Of a stretch of DNA of 45,685 nt, positions 15,878 through 24,015 are shown piece after piece. Below the pieces are notes generated by a model, which ran no database searches, had not been told where the DNA came from, and saw only the letters and a program-made list of their open reading frames with translations. Source of the DNA: Aquabacterium sp. (GTDB taxonomy: Bacteria; Pseudomonadota; Gammaproteobacteria; Burkholderiales; Burkholderiaceae_C); assembly GCA_023266355.1 (NCBI GenBank), contig JAHFQM010000012.1:1-45685 (forward strand). The letters are read 5' to 3'. Position numbers and translations under genes: made by a program. Position 1 is the stretch's first letter. Each line of letters starts with the position of its first letter.

Positions 15878-16918
15878 TCACACGAAGGTGATCTCGGCGG
15901 CACCGGCCTGCAGCGTGCCCACCACCGCGGCTTCGGCGAAGCCGTCCGCGTGGAAGGCCGCCAGCACGGCGTCCACCGCCTCGGGGGCGCAGCTCACCAG
16001 CAGGCCACCGCTGGTCTGCGGGTCGGAGACCATGACCTGCTGCCACGCGGCCGCATCGGCGGGCAGCGTGACAGACGCCCCGTAAGCCGCCCAGTTGCGC
16101 CCCGAGGCCCCGGTGACGATGCCCTGCTGCGCGAAGGCCGCAGCGGCACCGATCATGGGCACATCGGCCAGCGCCACGTGCGCGCCCAGGCCCGAGCCCC
16201 GGCAGATTTCCAGCAGGTGGCCGGCCAGGCCGAAGCCCGTCACGTCGGTCATGGCGTGCACACCGGGCAAGGTGCCCAAGGCCATGCCCACGGTGTTCAG
16301 GCGCGTGGTGTGGCGCAGCATCTCGGCGTAGCCGGCGGCGTCCAGCACGCCTTTTTTCAGCGCCGCCGACAGGATGCCCACGCCCAGCGGCTTGCCCAGC
16401 ACCAGCACGTCGCCGGCACGGCCATCGGCATTGCGGTGCACGCGGTCGGGGTGGACCAGGCCCAGCGCCACCAGGCCGTAGATGGGCTCCAGCAGGTCGA
16501 TGGAATGGCCACCCGCGATGGGGATGCCGGCCGCGCGACAGACCTCCGCCCCACCCGCCAGCACCTGACCGATCACCTCGGGCGGCAGCTTGGCAATGGG
16601 CATGCCGACCAGGGCCAGCGCCATGATCGGGGTGCCGCCCATGGCGTAGATGTCGGACAGCGCATTGGTCGCGGCGATGCGCCCGAAATCGCGCGGGTCG
16701 TCCACGATGGGCGTGAAGAAATCGGTCGTGGCCACCAGGGCCTGCGTCTCGTTGAGGCGGTAGACGGCCGCGTCGTCGCTGGTCTCCAGGCCGACCATCA
16801 GCTCCGGCGGCACCAGGCCCTGGGGCGCACGTGACAGAATCTCGCCCAACAGGCCGGGCGCGATCTTGCAGCCGCAGCCGCCACCGTGTGAGAACTGGGT
16901 CAGGGCAATGGAAGTCAT
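15878..16918 (-). CDS. selD: Selenide, water dikinase (selenophosphate synthetase)
   Basis: The 346-residue enzyme makes selenophosphate from selenide and ATP in the cytoplasm. The N-terminus has SHGGGCGCKI, where the first Cys (15) and Lys18 correspond to the catalytic Cys17 and Lys20 of E. coli SelD; Cys rather than selenocysteine is encoded. LETSDDAAVYRL and TTDFFTPIVDDP supply the metal and ATP-binding Asp residues, and AGGHSIDLLEPIYG, TDVTGFGLAGHL and DPQTSGGLL are family hallmarks. It converges with the binding-protein gene (14-bp gap) and is divergent from mnmH. Confidence 0.95.
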   Translation of the reverse strand: MTSIALTQFSHGGGCGCKIAPGLLGEILSRAPQGLVPPELMVGLETSDDAAVYRLNETQALVATTDFFTPIVDDPRDFGRIAATNALSDIYAMGGTPIMALALVGMPIAKLPPEVIGQVLAGGAEVCRAAGIPIAGGHSIDLLEPIYGLVALGLVHPDRVHRNADGRAGDVLVLGKPLGVGILSAALKKGVLDAAGYAEMLRHTTRLNTVGMALGTLPGVHAMTDVTGFGLAGHLLEICRGSGLGAHVALADVPMIGAAAAFAQQGIVTGASGRNWAAYGASVTLPADAAAWQQVMVSDPQTSGGLLVSCAPEAVDAVLAAFHADGFAEAAVVGTLQAGAAEITFV

Positions 16919-16981
16919 GGGTCAAGCGAAGTTTGCGTCGATTGTGCCAGCCGTGCCTGCACAGCACACAGGAAGCACGGC

Positions 16982-18043
16982 ATGAGCCCCCGCGCGCCCG
17001 CCCCCACCCTGGTGCAGGACCGCCACCGCTTCGACGTGCTGATCGACGCGCGCTCGCCGTCCGAATTCGCGCTCGACCACATCCCCGGCGCCATCAACTG
17101 CCCCGTGCTGGACGACGAGGAGCGCCGCATCGTCGGCACCATCTACAAGCAGCAAGGCGCGTTCGAGGCCCGCCGCGTCGGTGCGGCCATGGTCGCGGCC
17201 AACCTCGCACGCCACATCGCCCAGCAGTTCAGCGACAAGCCCCACGACTGGAAGCCGCTGATTTACTGCTGGCGCGGCGGCCTGCGCAGCGGCTCCATGA
17301 CGACCTGGCTGCGCCTGGTGGGCTGGGACGCGCAACAGCTCACCGGCGGCTACAAGCGCTGGCGCCAGCACGTCATCGCCACGCTGGAAGACCTTTGCCC
17401 GCAACTGCCCTTCCAGGTGATCTGCGGCGCCACCGGCAGCGCCAAGACCCGCCTGCTGCACGCCCTGGCCAAAGAGGGCGCGCAGGTGCTGGACCTCGAA
17501 GGCCTGGCGCGCCACAAGGGCTCGCTGCTGGGCGCCCTGCCCGGCCAACCCCAGCCCTCGCAAAAAGCTTTCGAGACGGCCCTGGCCACCGCCGTCGAAG
17601 GCTTCGACCTGAGCCGCCCGGTGTACGTCGAGGCCGAGAGCCGCAAGATCGGCCGCATCGCCCTGCCCACGCCCCTGATCGCCCGCCTGCGCGCCAGCCC
17701 CTGCACCGAGGTCGTGGCCACGCCCGAAGCGCGCCTGGCCTTCCTGCTGGACGACTACGCCTACCTCGGCGACGACGGCCACGCCCTGGCCGACACGCTG
17801 GAGAACCTGCACGAGCTGCACAGCCGCGACACGCTGACGCGCTGGCAAGCCTGGGCGCGCGAGGGCCAGCTGCCCCCGCTGTTCGAAGAGCTGATGCGCC
17901 TGCACTACGACCCCTCCTACGCCCGCTCGCAGGCCGCCCACCTCTTCCACTGGGCGGAGCGCCGCGCCGTGCACACGGCCGACCTGGGCGAAGCCGGCGT
18001 GGCCGAGCTGGCGCGGCAGGTGCTGGCCCTGCCGGCGGTGTGA
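16982..18043 (+). CDS. mnmH: tRNA 2-selenouridine synthase
   Basis: The 353-residue protein (also called SelU/YbbB) replaces sulfur with selenium in 2-thiouridine at tRNA wobble positions, using selenophosphate. Residues 10-130 form a rhodanese domain (LIDARSPSEFALDHIPGAIN; catalytic Cys96 in IYCWRGGLRSGSM). A P-loop domain follows with GATGSAKT from residue 149 and VEAESRKIGR, also typical of the family. AGGAAG precedes the ATG. It is divergent from selD with about 60 bp between them, completing a selenouridine pathway. No selA, selB or selC is seen nearby. Confidence 0.95.
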   Translation: MSPRAPAPTLVQDRHRFDVLIDARSPSEFALDHIPGAINCPVLDDEERRIVGTIYKQQGAFEARRVGAAMVAANLARHIAQQFSDKPHDWKPLIYCWRGGLRSGSMTTWLRLVGWDAQQLTGGYKRWRQHVIATLEDLCPQLPFQVICGATGSAKTRLLHALAKEGAQVLDLEGLARHKGSLLGALPGQPQPSQKAFETALATAVEGFDLSRPVYVEAESRKIGRIALPTPLIARLRASPCTEVVATPEARLAFLLDDYAYLGDDGHALADTLENLHELHSRDTLTRWQAWAREGQLPPLFEELMRLHYDPSYARSQAAHLFHWAERRAVHTADLGEAGVAELARQVLALPAV

Positions 18044-18067
18044 TGCCCACGTGATGCCCGCGGCGTG

Positions 18068-18727
18068 ATGCCACCGCTGCTCTACACCTACCGCCGCTGC
18101 CCCTACGCGATGCGGGCGCGCATGGCGCTGCTGCAGGCCGGGCGCCCTTTTCGCGCCTGCGAGATCGTGCTGCGCGACAAGCCCGCCGAGATGCTGGCCC
18201 TCAGCCCCAAGGGCACGGTGCCGGTGCTGGTGCTGACCGACGGCCAGGTCATCGAGCAAAGCTGGGACGTGATGCGCTGGGCCTGGTGTGGCGAAGATGG
18301 CTGGTGGGCGCGTGCGCAAACGCCTGAGAACCTCGCCCTGCTGCAACGCAACGACGGTGACTTCAAGCGCCTGCTCGACCGCCACAAATACCCCGAGCGC
18401 TTCGCTGGAGAGCTCAGACCGGATGGGCTGTCAACACCCGCCACGGTGCGCGCAGCCGCCTGCGCCGAAGCCCTGCACACCTGCCTGCTGCCCCTGGAAG
18501 CACGACTGCAGCGCCAACCGCAGCTGGGCGGCACCACCCCCTGCGCCACCGACCTGGCCTTGTTTCCCTTCGTGCGCCAGTTCGCTGCCGTGGACCCCGC
18601 CTGGTTCGCCGCCCAGGCCCTGCCCGCGCTGCAAGCCTGGCTGGCCGGCTGGCTCGACAGCCCGCTGTTCGCGGCCTGCATGGCGAAACTGCCGGTGCAG
18701 CGGGTGGTGGATTTTCCTGGCGCATGA
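18068..18727 (+). CDS. Glutathione S-transferase-like protein
   Basis: The 219-residue protein has an N-terminal thioredoxin-like half (LLYTYRRCPYAMRARMALL with Cys11, then SPKGTVPVL, the cis-Pro loop of GSTs, and VIEQSWDVMRW) and an all-helical C-terminal half. The CPYA motif suggests a Cys-type (glutaredoxin-like or omega-like) enzyme. It follows mnmH by 24 bp on the same strand and may be co-transcribed. The sequence GTGATGCC is repeated three times in that short gap, and the ATG at 18068 is the third. A link to selenium or glutathione metabolism is possible but not shown. Confidence 0.82.
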   Translation: MPPLLYTYRRCPYAMRARMALLQAGRPFRACEIVLRDKPAEMLALSPKGTVPVLVLTDGQVIEQSWDVMRWAWCGEDGWWARAQTPENLALLQRNDGDFKRLLDRHKYPERFAGELRPDGLSTPATVRAAACAEALHTCLLPLEARLQRQPQLGGTTPCATDLALFPFVRQFAAVDPAWFAAQALPALQAWLAGWLDSPLFAACMAKLPVQRVVDFPGA

Positions 18728-18752
18728 CCGTGTCCGACGCAGGTGTCGGAGA

Positions 18753-19832
18753 ATGCAGCGCATGACAAAAGCCGGGAAGCAAACACGCCTGACGGCGTCA
18801 CAGGCATCGGCATTCGCCGAGGTCGTCGGGCTGATCCATGAGGCTCGCCAGCGCGCCTACCAGGCCATCAACACCGAGCTCGTCGGGCTGTACTGGCAAG
18901 TGGGTGGCTACATCAGCGGCAAGCTGGCAGCGGCCGAGTGGGGCGAAGGCGTGGTGGACAGCTTGGCGCAGCACCTGGCGCAGGTGCTGCCTGGCCAGCG
19001 GGGCTTCACCCGCCGCAACCTGTTCCGCATGCGGCAGTTTTTCGATGCCTACCAAGGGCACGAAACAGTGACACCACTGGTGACACAACTGCCGTGGACG
19101 CACAACCTCATCGTCCTGACCCAATCCAAACGGCCCGAAGAACGCGAGTTCTACTTGCGCATGGCGGTGGCACAGCGCTGGTCCAAACGCGAGTTGGAGC
19201 GCCAATTTCGCCTGGGCGCCTTCGAGCAAGCCGTTCTGGCGCCCGCCAAAGTGTCAGCAGCACTGACACACATCCATGGCGAGACAGGCGCGCGGGTCTT
19301 CAAGGACGTGTACGCCCTGGAATTCCTGGGCCTGAGCCCCAGCCACACCGAGGCCGACCTGCACCGCGGCCTGCTGGCCGAGTTGCGCCGCTTCCTCACC
19401 GAACTGGGTCAGGACTTCTGCTTCGTGGGCTCGGAGTTCCCGCTGCAGGTGGGCGGGCGCGACTTCGCGCTGGACCTGCTGTTCTTCCACCGCGGCCTGA
19501 ACTGCCTGGTGGCCATCGAACTGAAAGTGGACCGCTTTGAGCCAGAGCACCTGGGCAAGCTCAACTTCTACCTGGAAGCGCTGGACCGCGACGTGAAGAA
19601 GCCGCACGAAAACCCGGCCATTGGCCTGCTGCTGTGCGCCAGCAAGGACAGCGAGGTGGTGGAGTACGCCCTGAGCCGCAGCCTCTCACCCGCACTGGTG
19701 GCGCAGTACCAGACGCAGTTGCCCGACAAGCGCATGCTGGCGGCCAAGCTGCACGAGTTTTATGCCCTGAATGCCCCACAGGCAGTGCCTGAAAAAGGCA
19801 AAACCAAGATGCCCAAAACGCGCAAGCAGTGA
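18753..19832 (+). CDS. YhcG/DUF1016-type PDDEXK nuclease
   Basis: The 359-residue protein has the DUF1016 N-terminal helical domain (ARQRAYQAINTELVGLYWQVGGYI, RNLFRMRQFFDAY, LPWTHNLIVLT) and a C-terminal PD-(D/E)xK nuclease domain (DFCFVGSEFPLQVGGRDFALDLLFFHRGLNCLVAIELK, with Asp and the ELK triplet visible in separate parts). The catalytic residues look intact. A second in-frame ATG at 18762 is possible. The 3' tail is Lys-rich. Such genes are often carried near restriction systems or mobile islands; here it stands alone in the core. Its role is probably DNA processing, with no proven target. Confidence 0.85.
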   Translation: MQRMTKAGKQTRLTASQASAFAEVVGLIHEARQRAYQAINTELVGLYWQVGGYISGKLAAAEWGEGVVDSLAQHLAQVLPGQRGFTRRNLFRMRQFFDAYQGHETVTPLVTQLPWTHNLIVLTQSKRPEEREFYLRMAVAQRWSKRELERQFRLGAFEQAVLAPAKVSAALTHIHGETGARVFKDVYALEFLGLSPSHTEADLHRGLLAELRRFLTELGQDFCFVGSEFPLQVGGRDFALDLLFFHRGLNCLVAIELKVDRFEPEHLGKLNFYLEALDRDVKKPHENPAIGLLLCASKDSEVVEYALSRSLSPALVAQYQTQLPDKRMLAAKLHEFYALNAPQAVPEKGKTKMPKTRKQ

Positions 19833-19906
19833 GGTGCGGCGGCGCGATCGCAGGCCTCTCGGCTCCACAAGAACTCTGAAACTTCCTTGGGAAGATCACC
19901 TGCGTG

Positions 19907-20425
19907 TCACTCGGTGCGCCTGACCCCGTAAAACAGTGCGGGCTTGGCTTTTCCGCGCTGTGGGATGCTCATCAGATAAAGGCCATGCACCTTCTGAAAC
20001 GAGCCGCTGCGCCCAAGGCCATCAAAGTTGAAATTCACGCACAGGAACCGTTGAGATCCTTGTTGGATCGTTGACCAATCCGCCAGCATCGGCGTGAAGG
20101 TGCTGGGTGTTTCAGGAGGCTGGTCCAGCGGAACTGCACGTTTGAGAGGAACGATGGTGCGTCCCCAGATCAGCCCATCTCGGCCATCCTTCTCGGCATA
20201 GCCCACATCTCGTCCGTTTGCCGTGAAGAGGGTCGCCTTGTAGCCACCCCGGAAGTCGTCATCACTGCCGACTTCATTCGTCGCGATGGCGGTCCATGTG
20301 GCGTGGCCGCGAGACTCGCCTTGAAGGCAAGCATGGACCACCTCAGCAGAAGGCTTCGCGGCATGTGCGCAGGCCGTCATGACGGTGACCGACAGCGCAG
20401 CAATCCATCGTTTGAAAACGTTCAT
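19907..20425 (-). CDS. Putative periplasmic immunity protein for the adjacent effector
   Basis: The 172-residue protein begins with a signal peptide (WIAALSVTVMTACAHA; a lipobox-like TAC is present, so lipidation is possible) and has no family I recognise. Two Cys residues (in VHACLQGE and RFLCVNFN) could form a disulfide. Its ATG overlaps the stop codon of the putative peptidoglycan hydrolase by 4 bp. A small exported partner directly after a PAAR-linked effector is the usual layout for a type VI immunity protein. This is inference from position and export signal. Confidence 0.6.
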   Translation of the reverse strand: MNVFKRWIAALSVTVMTACAHAAKPSAEVVHACLQGESRGHATWTAIATNEVGSDDDFRGGYKATLFTANGRDVGYAEKDGRDGLIWGRTIVPLKRAVPLDQPPETPSTFTPMLADWSTIQQGSQRFLCVNFNFDGLGRSGSFQKVHGLYLMSIPQRGKAKPALFYGVRRTE

Positions 20426-21042
20426 TTGTACGCCTTGGCTCCGGCCGTGCTCAGGTAGTCAGCACCGTTCTTCCAGAAAATCGTGCCGCCATGGCCTGCC
20501 GTGGACTCGTAGACATGGTCGTATCGCCCGATCTCTTCTTTGGTTGTCGTGACCTTCTTGCCAACGCGCTTCTTGACCGTCCTGGTCAAGACCACCAGTT
20601 TGGTGGATTCTTTGATGTCATAGACGTTGTGTGCAGGGTCCGTGAACTTGATGCCGTGCCTCACCTTGAAATGGTTGGCGTGGTTGGTCTTGATGTCGCC
20701 GCCATCCCAGAAATACGCACCGTTGGACAGGTCTGGCCCACCTTTGATTGCATTCTCGGCTGCCTCGATGGCCAGTGACATGCCTGGGTCCTTTCGAATG
20801 ACCGCATCGCTCGCCTTTGACATTTTGTTGTACCGAGGGTTGCCGTCCCCAATGACATAGGAATAGCTCGGCTCACCCTTGATGAAGGCTGACATCGTGC
20901 TGTACCCGCGCGCATTGCGCTGTCTGACCAGGACGCTGGCCAGAGCGAAGATTTCATCATGGTCATTCGCCGCTGAGCCCTCGCCATACGCCATGGCTGC
21001 AAGCAGCTTGACCTCGGGATCAATTGCCTTTTCATCAGCCAT
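20422..21042 (-). CDS. Putative type VI effector, SleB-like cell-wall hydrolase
   Basis: The 206-residue protein starts at the ATG at 21042, chosen because GGAGGT lies 7 bp upstream; an earlier ATG at 21060 has no such site. Residues 10-130 resemble the SleB/hydrolase_2 fold: MAYGEGSAANDHDEIFALA (Glu in the YGE motif as likely catalytic acid), VLVRQRNARG, and AAENAIKGGPDLSNGAYFWDGG. The C-terminal part is Lys/Thr-rich. There is no signal peptide, consistent with delivery by the PAAR protein whose stop codon it overlaps. Peptidoglycan as target is inferred from the fold and the periplasmic partner. Confidence 0.65.
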   Translation of the reverse strand: MADEKAIDPEVKLLAAMAYGEGSAANDHDEIFALASVLVRQRNARGYSTMSAFIKGEPSYSYVIGDGNPRYNKMSKASDAVIRKDPGMSLAIEAAENAIKGGPDLSNGAYFWDGGDIKTNHANHFKVRHGIKFTDPAHNVYDIKESTKLVVLTRTVKKRVGKKVTTTKEEIGRYDHVYESTAGHGGTIFWKNGADYLSTAGAKAYK

Positions 21043-21598
21043 GACGCGCACCTCCGTCACCGGCCACCCACATCACCAGACGCAGCACGGCATTGCCATC
21101 GACAACGGCAGAACGGCCAGACGTCAAGTGTGCCGCTTTGATGTGCAACGCATCGTTTGCAAACAGGTCAAATTTGTAGCCCTCAACGGGCTGTCCATCT
21201 GCGTCCAGGGCTTCGTAGAACTGCGCCAAGACTTCCTCATCCTCATCGGCTGGCGCCTGACCGGTCACATGGGCTACCACCGCGTCATCCGCGTGCGTGT
21301 GTGAGGCACCATTCACCCCCGCCACTCCCCCTCCTTCAACGACCCCCGACAAGACCTGACCCGATATCAACGTCGCCCCGCACGCGCACTTGTCGCCATG
21401 CCGGGCCACGGGCGCGCCGTCCACGATCATGGTCGGGTCGCCGGTGACGATGACGGTGGTGCCGTGCCCCTTCTTCGGGCAGGTGACCTGGTCGCCGACG
21501 CGCGCCAGGCGCTTGCCGAAGGTGTCGGTGGTTTGGGTGGAGCCGATGACCACGCCGCCATGGTCTGTCGGGTCGCCCACCACGATGAATGGCCGCAT
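21035..21598 (-). CDS. PAAR-domain spike-tip protein with C-terminal extension
   Basis: Residues 1-80 form a PAAR domain (VVGDPTDHGGVVIGSTQT, VGDQVTCPKKGHG, IVTGDPTMIVDGAPVARHGDKCACGATLI) with the Cys/His pattern that binds zinc at the tip of the type VI VgrG spike. A 100-residue extension (FYEALDADGQPVEGYKFDLF, HIKAAHLTSGRSAVVDGNAVL) may recruit cargo. AGGGG precedes the ATG at 21598. It overlaps the effector gene, so PAAR, effector and immunity form one orphan operon. No type VI core genes are in the window. Confidence 0.88.
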   Translation of the reverse strand: MRPFIVVGDPTDHGGVVIGSTQTTDTFGKRLARVGDQVTCPKKGHGTTVIVTGDPTMIVDGAPVARHGDKCACGATLISGQVLSGVVEGGGVAGVNGASHTHADDAVVAHVTGQAPADEDEEVLAQFYEALDADGQPVEGYKFDLFANDALHIKAAHLTSGRSAVVDGNAVLRLVMWVAGDGGARHG

Positions 21599-21648
21599 GC
21601 TGATCCCCTGAGTTTGTTTGCCGGGGATTCTGGCAGCGGCCGCGCACC

Positions 21649-22108
21649 ATCGCGCTCGGCAAAGGTAACGATGTGCTGCGCGCGCCGGTCTGCGCAGGCC
21701 ACATGCCGCGCGTTTTGACTCGGACGCCGGCCTTGTCGCCTCGCGCGCCAGCCGATGCGAGCGGTGCGCAAGCGGATCTGCGCGGTGCGCCGCCAAATTT
21801 GGGCGGCCTGCCGCCCGATGCGACCGGCGCGTGCAGTTCCCACCCCTTGCGCGCCGCACTGTGTCAGTCGCGCACCACCGAATCCGGCTGGTGCACCGCA
21901 GGTTTTGGCTTGCGCGCGGCACTCAAAGACTCAGCCGCTGCGCATGCCGAACCTTGCGCACGAGGCTTTCCCAGCGGCGCACGACCCGAAGTGGCCGGCG
22001 CACCGCCCGAACCCCGCGGCGTGCCGCTCAGCCTCGGCGGTGCACCGCTGCAAACGGCTTGCGCGCGACACGCCAAGCCTTGCGCGCCAGGCCCACAGGG
22101 TCGCCGCC
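21649..22108. repeat. Degenerate 21-bp tandem repeat array, about 22 units
   Basis: From 21752 to 22108 the sequence divides cleanly into 17 consecutive 21-bp units without indels, and about five weaker units extend upstream to about 21649. Units end in a semi-conserved GC-rich core such as GGCGCAC or TTGCGCGC, followed by C or CG, while the middle 10 or so bases vary. Because 21 is a multiple of three, several frames stay open on both strands, creating long spurious ORFs with 7-residue periodicity. The array fills the gap between the PAAR gene and the transglutaminase gene. No ribosome-binding site or family supports coding. Confidence 0.75.
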
Positions 22109-22113
22109 CAGCC

Positions 22114-22977
22114 TCAGACGTCGGTCGAGATCGCCTCGTCGCGGCGGTAGGGCACTTCCCAGCGCAGCAGCGGGTCGGCCAGGGCGTGCACCGCGATGCG
22201 CGGCGCCTGCGATTGCACGGGCCCGAAGATGGTGGCGAAGGACACGTCGGCCGCGTCGCGCCCGGTGCCAAAGCGCACGAAACCCATCGGGATGGCCGTG
22301 CCGGAGGGGTCGAAGATGTACCAGCCGCCGCTGAGGTAGACCTCGACGTAGGCGTGGAAGTCGGTGGGGCCGAGCACCGGGTCGGCGCCGTAGTCGATGC
22401 CGGTGGCGAAGCGCGCCGGGATGCTCAGCGCACGGCACAGCGCGATCATCAGGTGGGCGAAATCGCGGCACACGCCCCGCCCGCTCTGGATGGTGTCCAG
22501 CGCCGAGGTGCTGGTGTCCGAGGTGTTCGACTCGAAGCGCACATGGCTGCGCACCCAGTCCTGGATGGCCAGCACGCGGCTGTAGCCCTGCGGCAGGAGC
22601 GCGAACTCGGCCATCACCAGACGCGCCAGCAGGTCGGACTGGCAGTAGCGGCTGGGGTAGATGTAGCACAGGGCCTCGGCCGGCAGGCGCGCCACGGGCA
22701 CCTCGTACACGTCCTGCGGGCGGGCCAGGTGGTGGTGCAGTTGCACGACGGCGTGGTAGCCCACCGTCAGCGGGCCGGCCTGGGCGCTCAGGCGCAGGTA
22801 GCGGTTGTGGGTGGCCGGGTCGGTGTAGATCTGCGGCAGCACCTGCTGGCTGAGCGTGAGTTCTTCGCTCTGCACGATCTGGCAGCGCGTGTGGGCGCCG
22901 TGGATGTTGAAGACGAAATCGGCGCCCGGGGCAGCCACGTCGTAGCGCAGCTCGATGGACAGTTCAATGCGGACCAA
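22114..22977 (-). CDS. Transglutaminase-like cysteine peptidase family protein
   Basis: The 287-residue protein has an N-terminal beta region and a transglutaminase-like core. The triad is visible as Cys170 in SGRGVCRDFAHLMIALCR, His in TDFHAYVEVYL and Asp in WYIFDPSG. No signal peptide is present, so it is cytoplasmic. The start is a TTG at 22977; the true start could be slightly further in. Such proteins often occur with alpha-E and circularly permuted ATP-grasp genes, which are not here. The substrate is unknown; protease or peptide-modifying activity is likely. Confidence 0.85.
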   Translation of the reverse strand: MVRIELSIELRYDVAAPGADFVFNIHGAHTRCQIVQSEELTLSQQVLPQIYTDPATHNRYLRLSAQAGPLTVGYHAVVQLHHHLARPQDVYEVPVARLPAEALCYIYPSRYCQSDLLARLVMAEFALLPQGYSRVLAIQDWVRSHVRFESNTSDTSTSALDTIQSGRGVCRDFAHLMIALCRALSIPARFATGIDYGADPVLGPTDFHAYVEVYLSGGWYIFDPSGTAIPMGFVRFGTGRDAADVSFATIFGPVQSQAPRIAVHALADPLLRWEVPYRRDEAISTDV

Positions 22978-23304
22978 ACTTGGCTTTCAGGGGCCCACGC
23001 TGGGGTGGTGGGCTGAGGTGGTGGACGGAGGTGGCAGGCGAAGGGCAGCCGCAGGGCGGACGGGCGGGCGGGAGGCCTGCAGGAGGGACCTTGCAAGGTG
23101 CAGCAAGAGCCATGCCCAACATCATGCCCGCCTTCCTTGTAGTCCGATTGCACCCCGGGGGCAAGGCCGGTCGTGAAACCCTGACAGGGAAATGGCACAG
23201 CACTTTGATCTGACTGGCACCCTTTGGATTGACAAAAAAGTCACGGATGGCGAAGCTGGCAGCTCGCTGCAGTCCCCCGCCACGCCTTGCTTCGGAGTCC
23301 TCCC
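22978..23304. other. Divergent intergenic region before the Hcp-like gene
   Basis: This G-rich 327-bp gap lies between the divergent transglutaminase and Hcp-like genes and must hold both promoters. Two TGGCAC motifs (about 23192 and 23213) recall the -24 element of sigma-54 promoters, which often drive PEP-CTERM genes in Betaproteobacteria (family knowledge). The matching -12 GC is absent at the right spacing, so no promoter is called. Confidence 0.3.
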
Positions 23305-24015
23305 ATGGTCAACAAACTTGCTTGTACCGCGGCGCTGCTTGCCGCCATCCCCCTGGCCTCGCAGGCCGCCGCGCTGGATTACTTCCTCAAGATCCCGGGC
23401 GCGGCGGGCGAAAGCATGGACTCCAAACACAAGGGCGAGATCGACGTGCTGTCGTGGTCCTGGGGCGTGAGCGCCAGCGGCGGGCAACCCAGCTTCGAGC
23501 CCTTCAGCTGGACCCAGGGCCTGGACAGCAGCTTCACGCCCCTGTTCCTGGGCCTGGTCAACGACACGGACTTCGGCACCGCGCAGCTGACCGTCCGACG
23601 CGCAGGCGGACTCTCGCCCGTGGAATTCTTCAAGATGGTGTTCACCGGCCCGCACGTGATCGCGCTGAACAGCCAGGCCGGGGTGGACAACATCGCGGTC
23701 AGCGCGGCCATGCGCTACGACGCCGTCGCCATGACCTATTGCCCGATCCTGGCCACCGGTGGGCTGGGCACCTGCGTGAAAGGCGACTTCACCCTGAGCC
23801 CCGCGAAAGTGCTGAGCTTCAGTGGCGACCCGACGGTGCTGCGGGGCCTGGCCGAGGCGGGCGGCACCATCGACGCCGTCAACCTGCCCGTGCCCGAGCC
23901 GGCCACCTGGGCCACGCTGCTCGCGGGCTTGGGCGTCCTGGGCGCGGTCACGCTGGCGCAACGCCGACGGGACGACAGCGACAGCGCGCGCCTGCGACAA
24001 CGCGTGCGCGCATGA
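23305..24015 (+). CDS. Hcp-fold protein with Sec signal peptide and PEP-CTERM anchor
   Basis: The 236-residue protein begins with a signal peptide (KLACTAALLAAIPLASQAAA). Residues about 25-180 match the Hcp/DUF796 family: DYFLKIPGAAGES, SKHKGEIDVLSWSWGVS, LTVRRAGGLSPVEFFKMVFTG and SPAKVLSFSGD. The C-terminus (196-222) is a PEP-CTERM signal: VPEPATWATLLAGLGVLG then QRRR. A classical Hcp is a cytoplasmic tube protein of type VI systems; this one should be exported by Sec and processed by an exosortase, so its role must differ. It is coupled to the downstream TPR-methyltransferase. GGAG precedes the ATG. Confidence 0.85.
   Translation: MVNKLACTAALLAAIPLASQAAALDYFLKIPGAAGESMDSKHKGEIDVLSWSWGVSASGGQPSFEPFSWTQGLDSSFTPLFLGLVNDTDFGTAQLTVRRAGGLSPVEFFKMVFTGPHVIALNSQAGVDNIAVSAAMRYDAVAMTYCPILATGGLGTCVKGDFTLSPAKVLSFSGDPTVLRGLAEAGGTIDAVNLPVPEPATWATLLAGLGVLGAVTLAQRRRDDSDSARLRQRVRA

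Noticed and set aside
15878..16918. Selenocysteine in SelD
   Set aside because: The active-site position is encoded by a normal Cys codon and no in-frame UGA is needed.
21649..22108. Considered as a CRISPR array
   Set aside because: The unit is only 21 bp with no invariant repeat and spacer division, and no cas genes are present.
21673..23016. Long open frames over the 21-bp repeat array on both strands
   Set aside because: The period is a multiple of three, so stops are avoided in several frames at once. None has a ribosome-binding site or matches a family.
23192..23230. Sigma-54 promoter before the Hcp-like gene
   Set aside because: TGGCAC occurs twice, but the -12 GC dinucleotide is missing at the required spacing.
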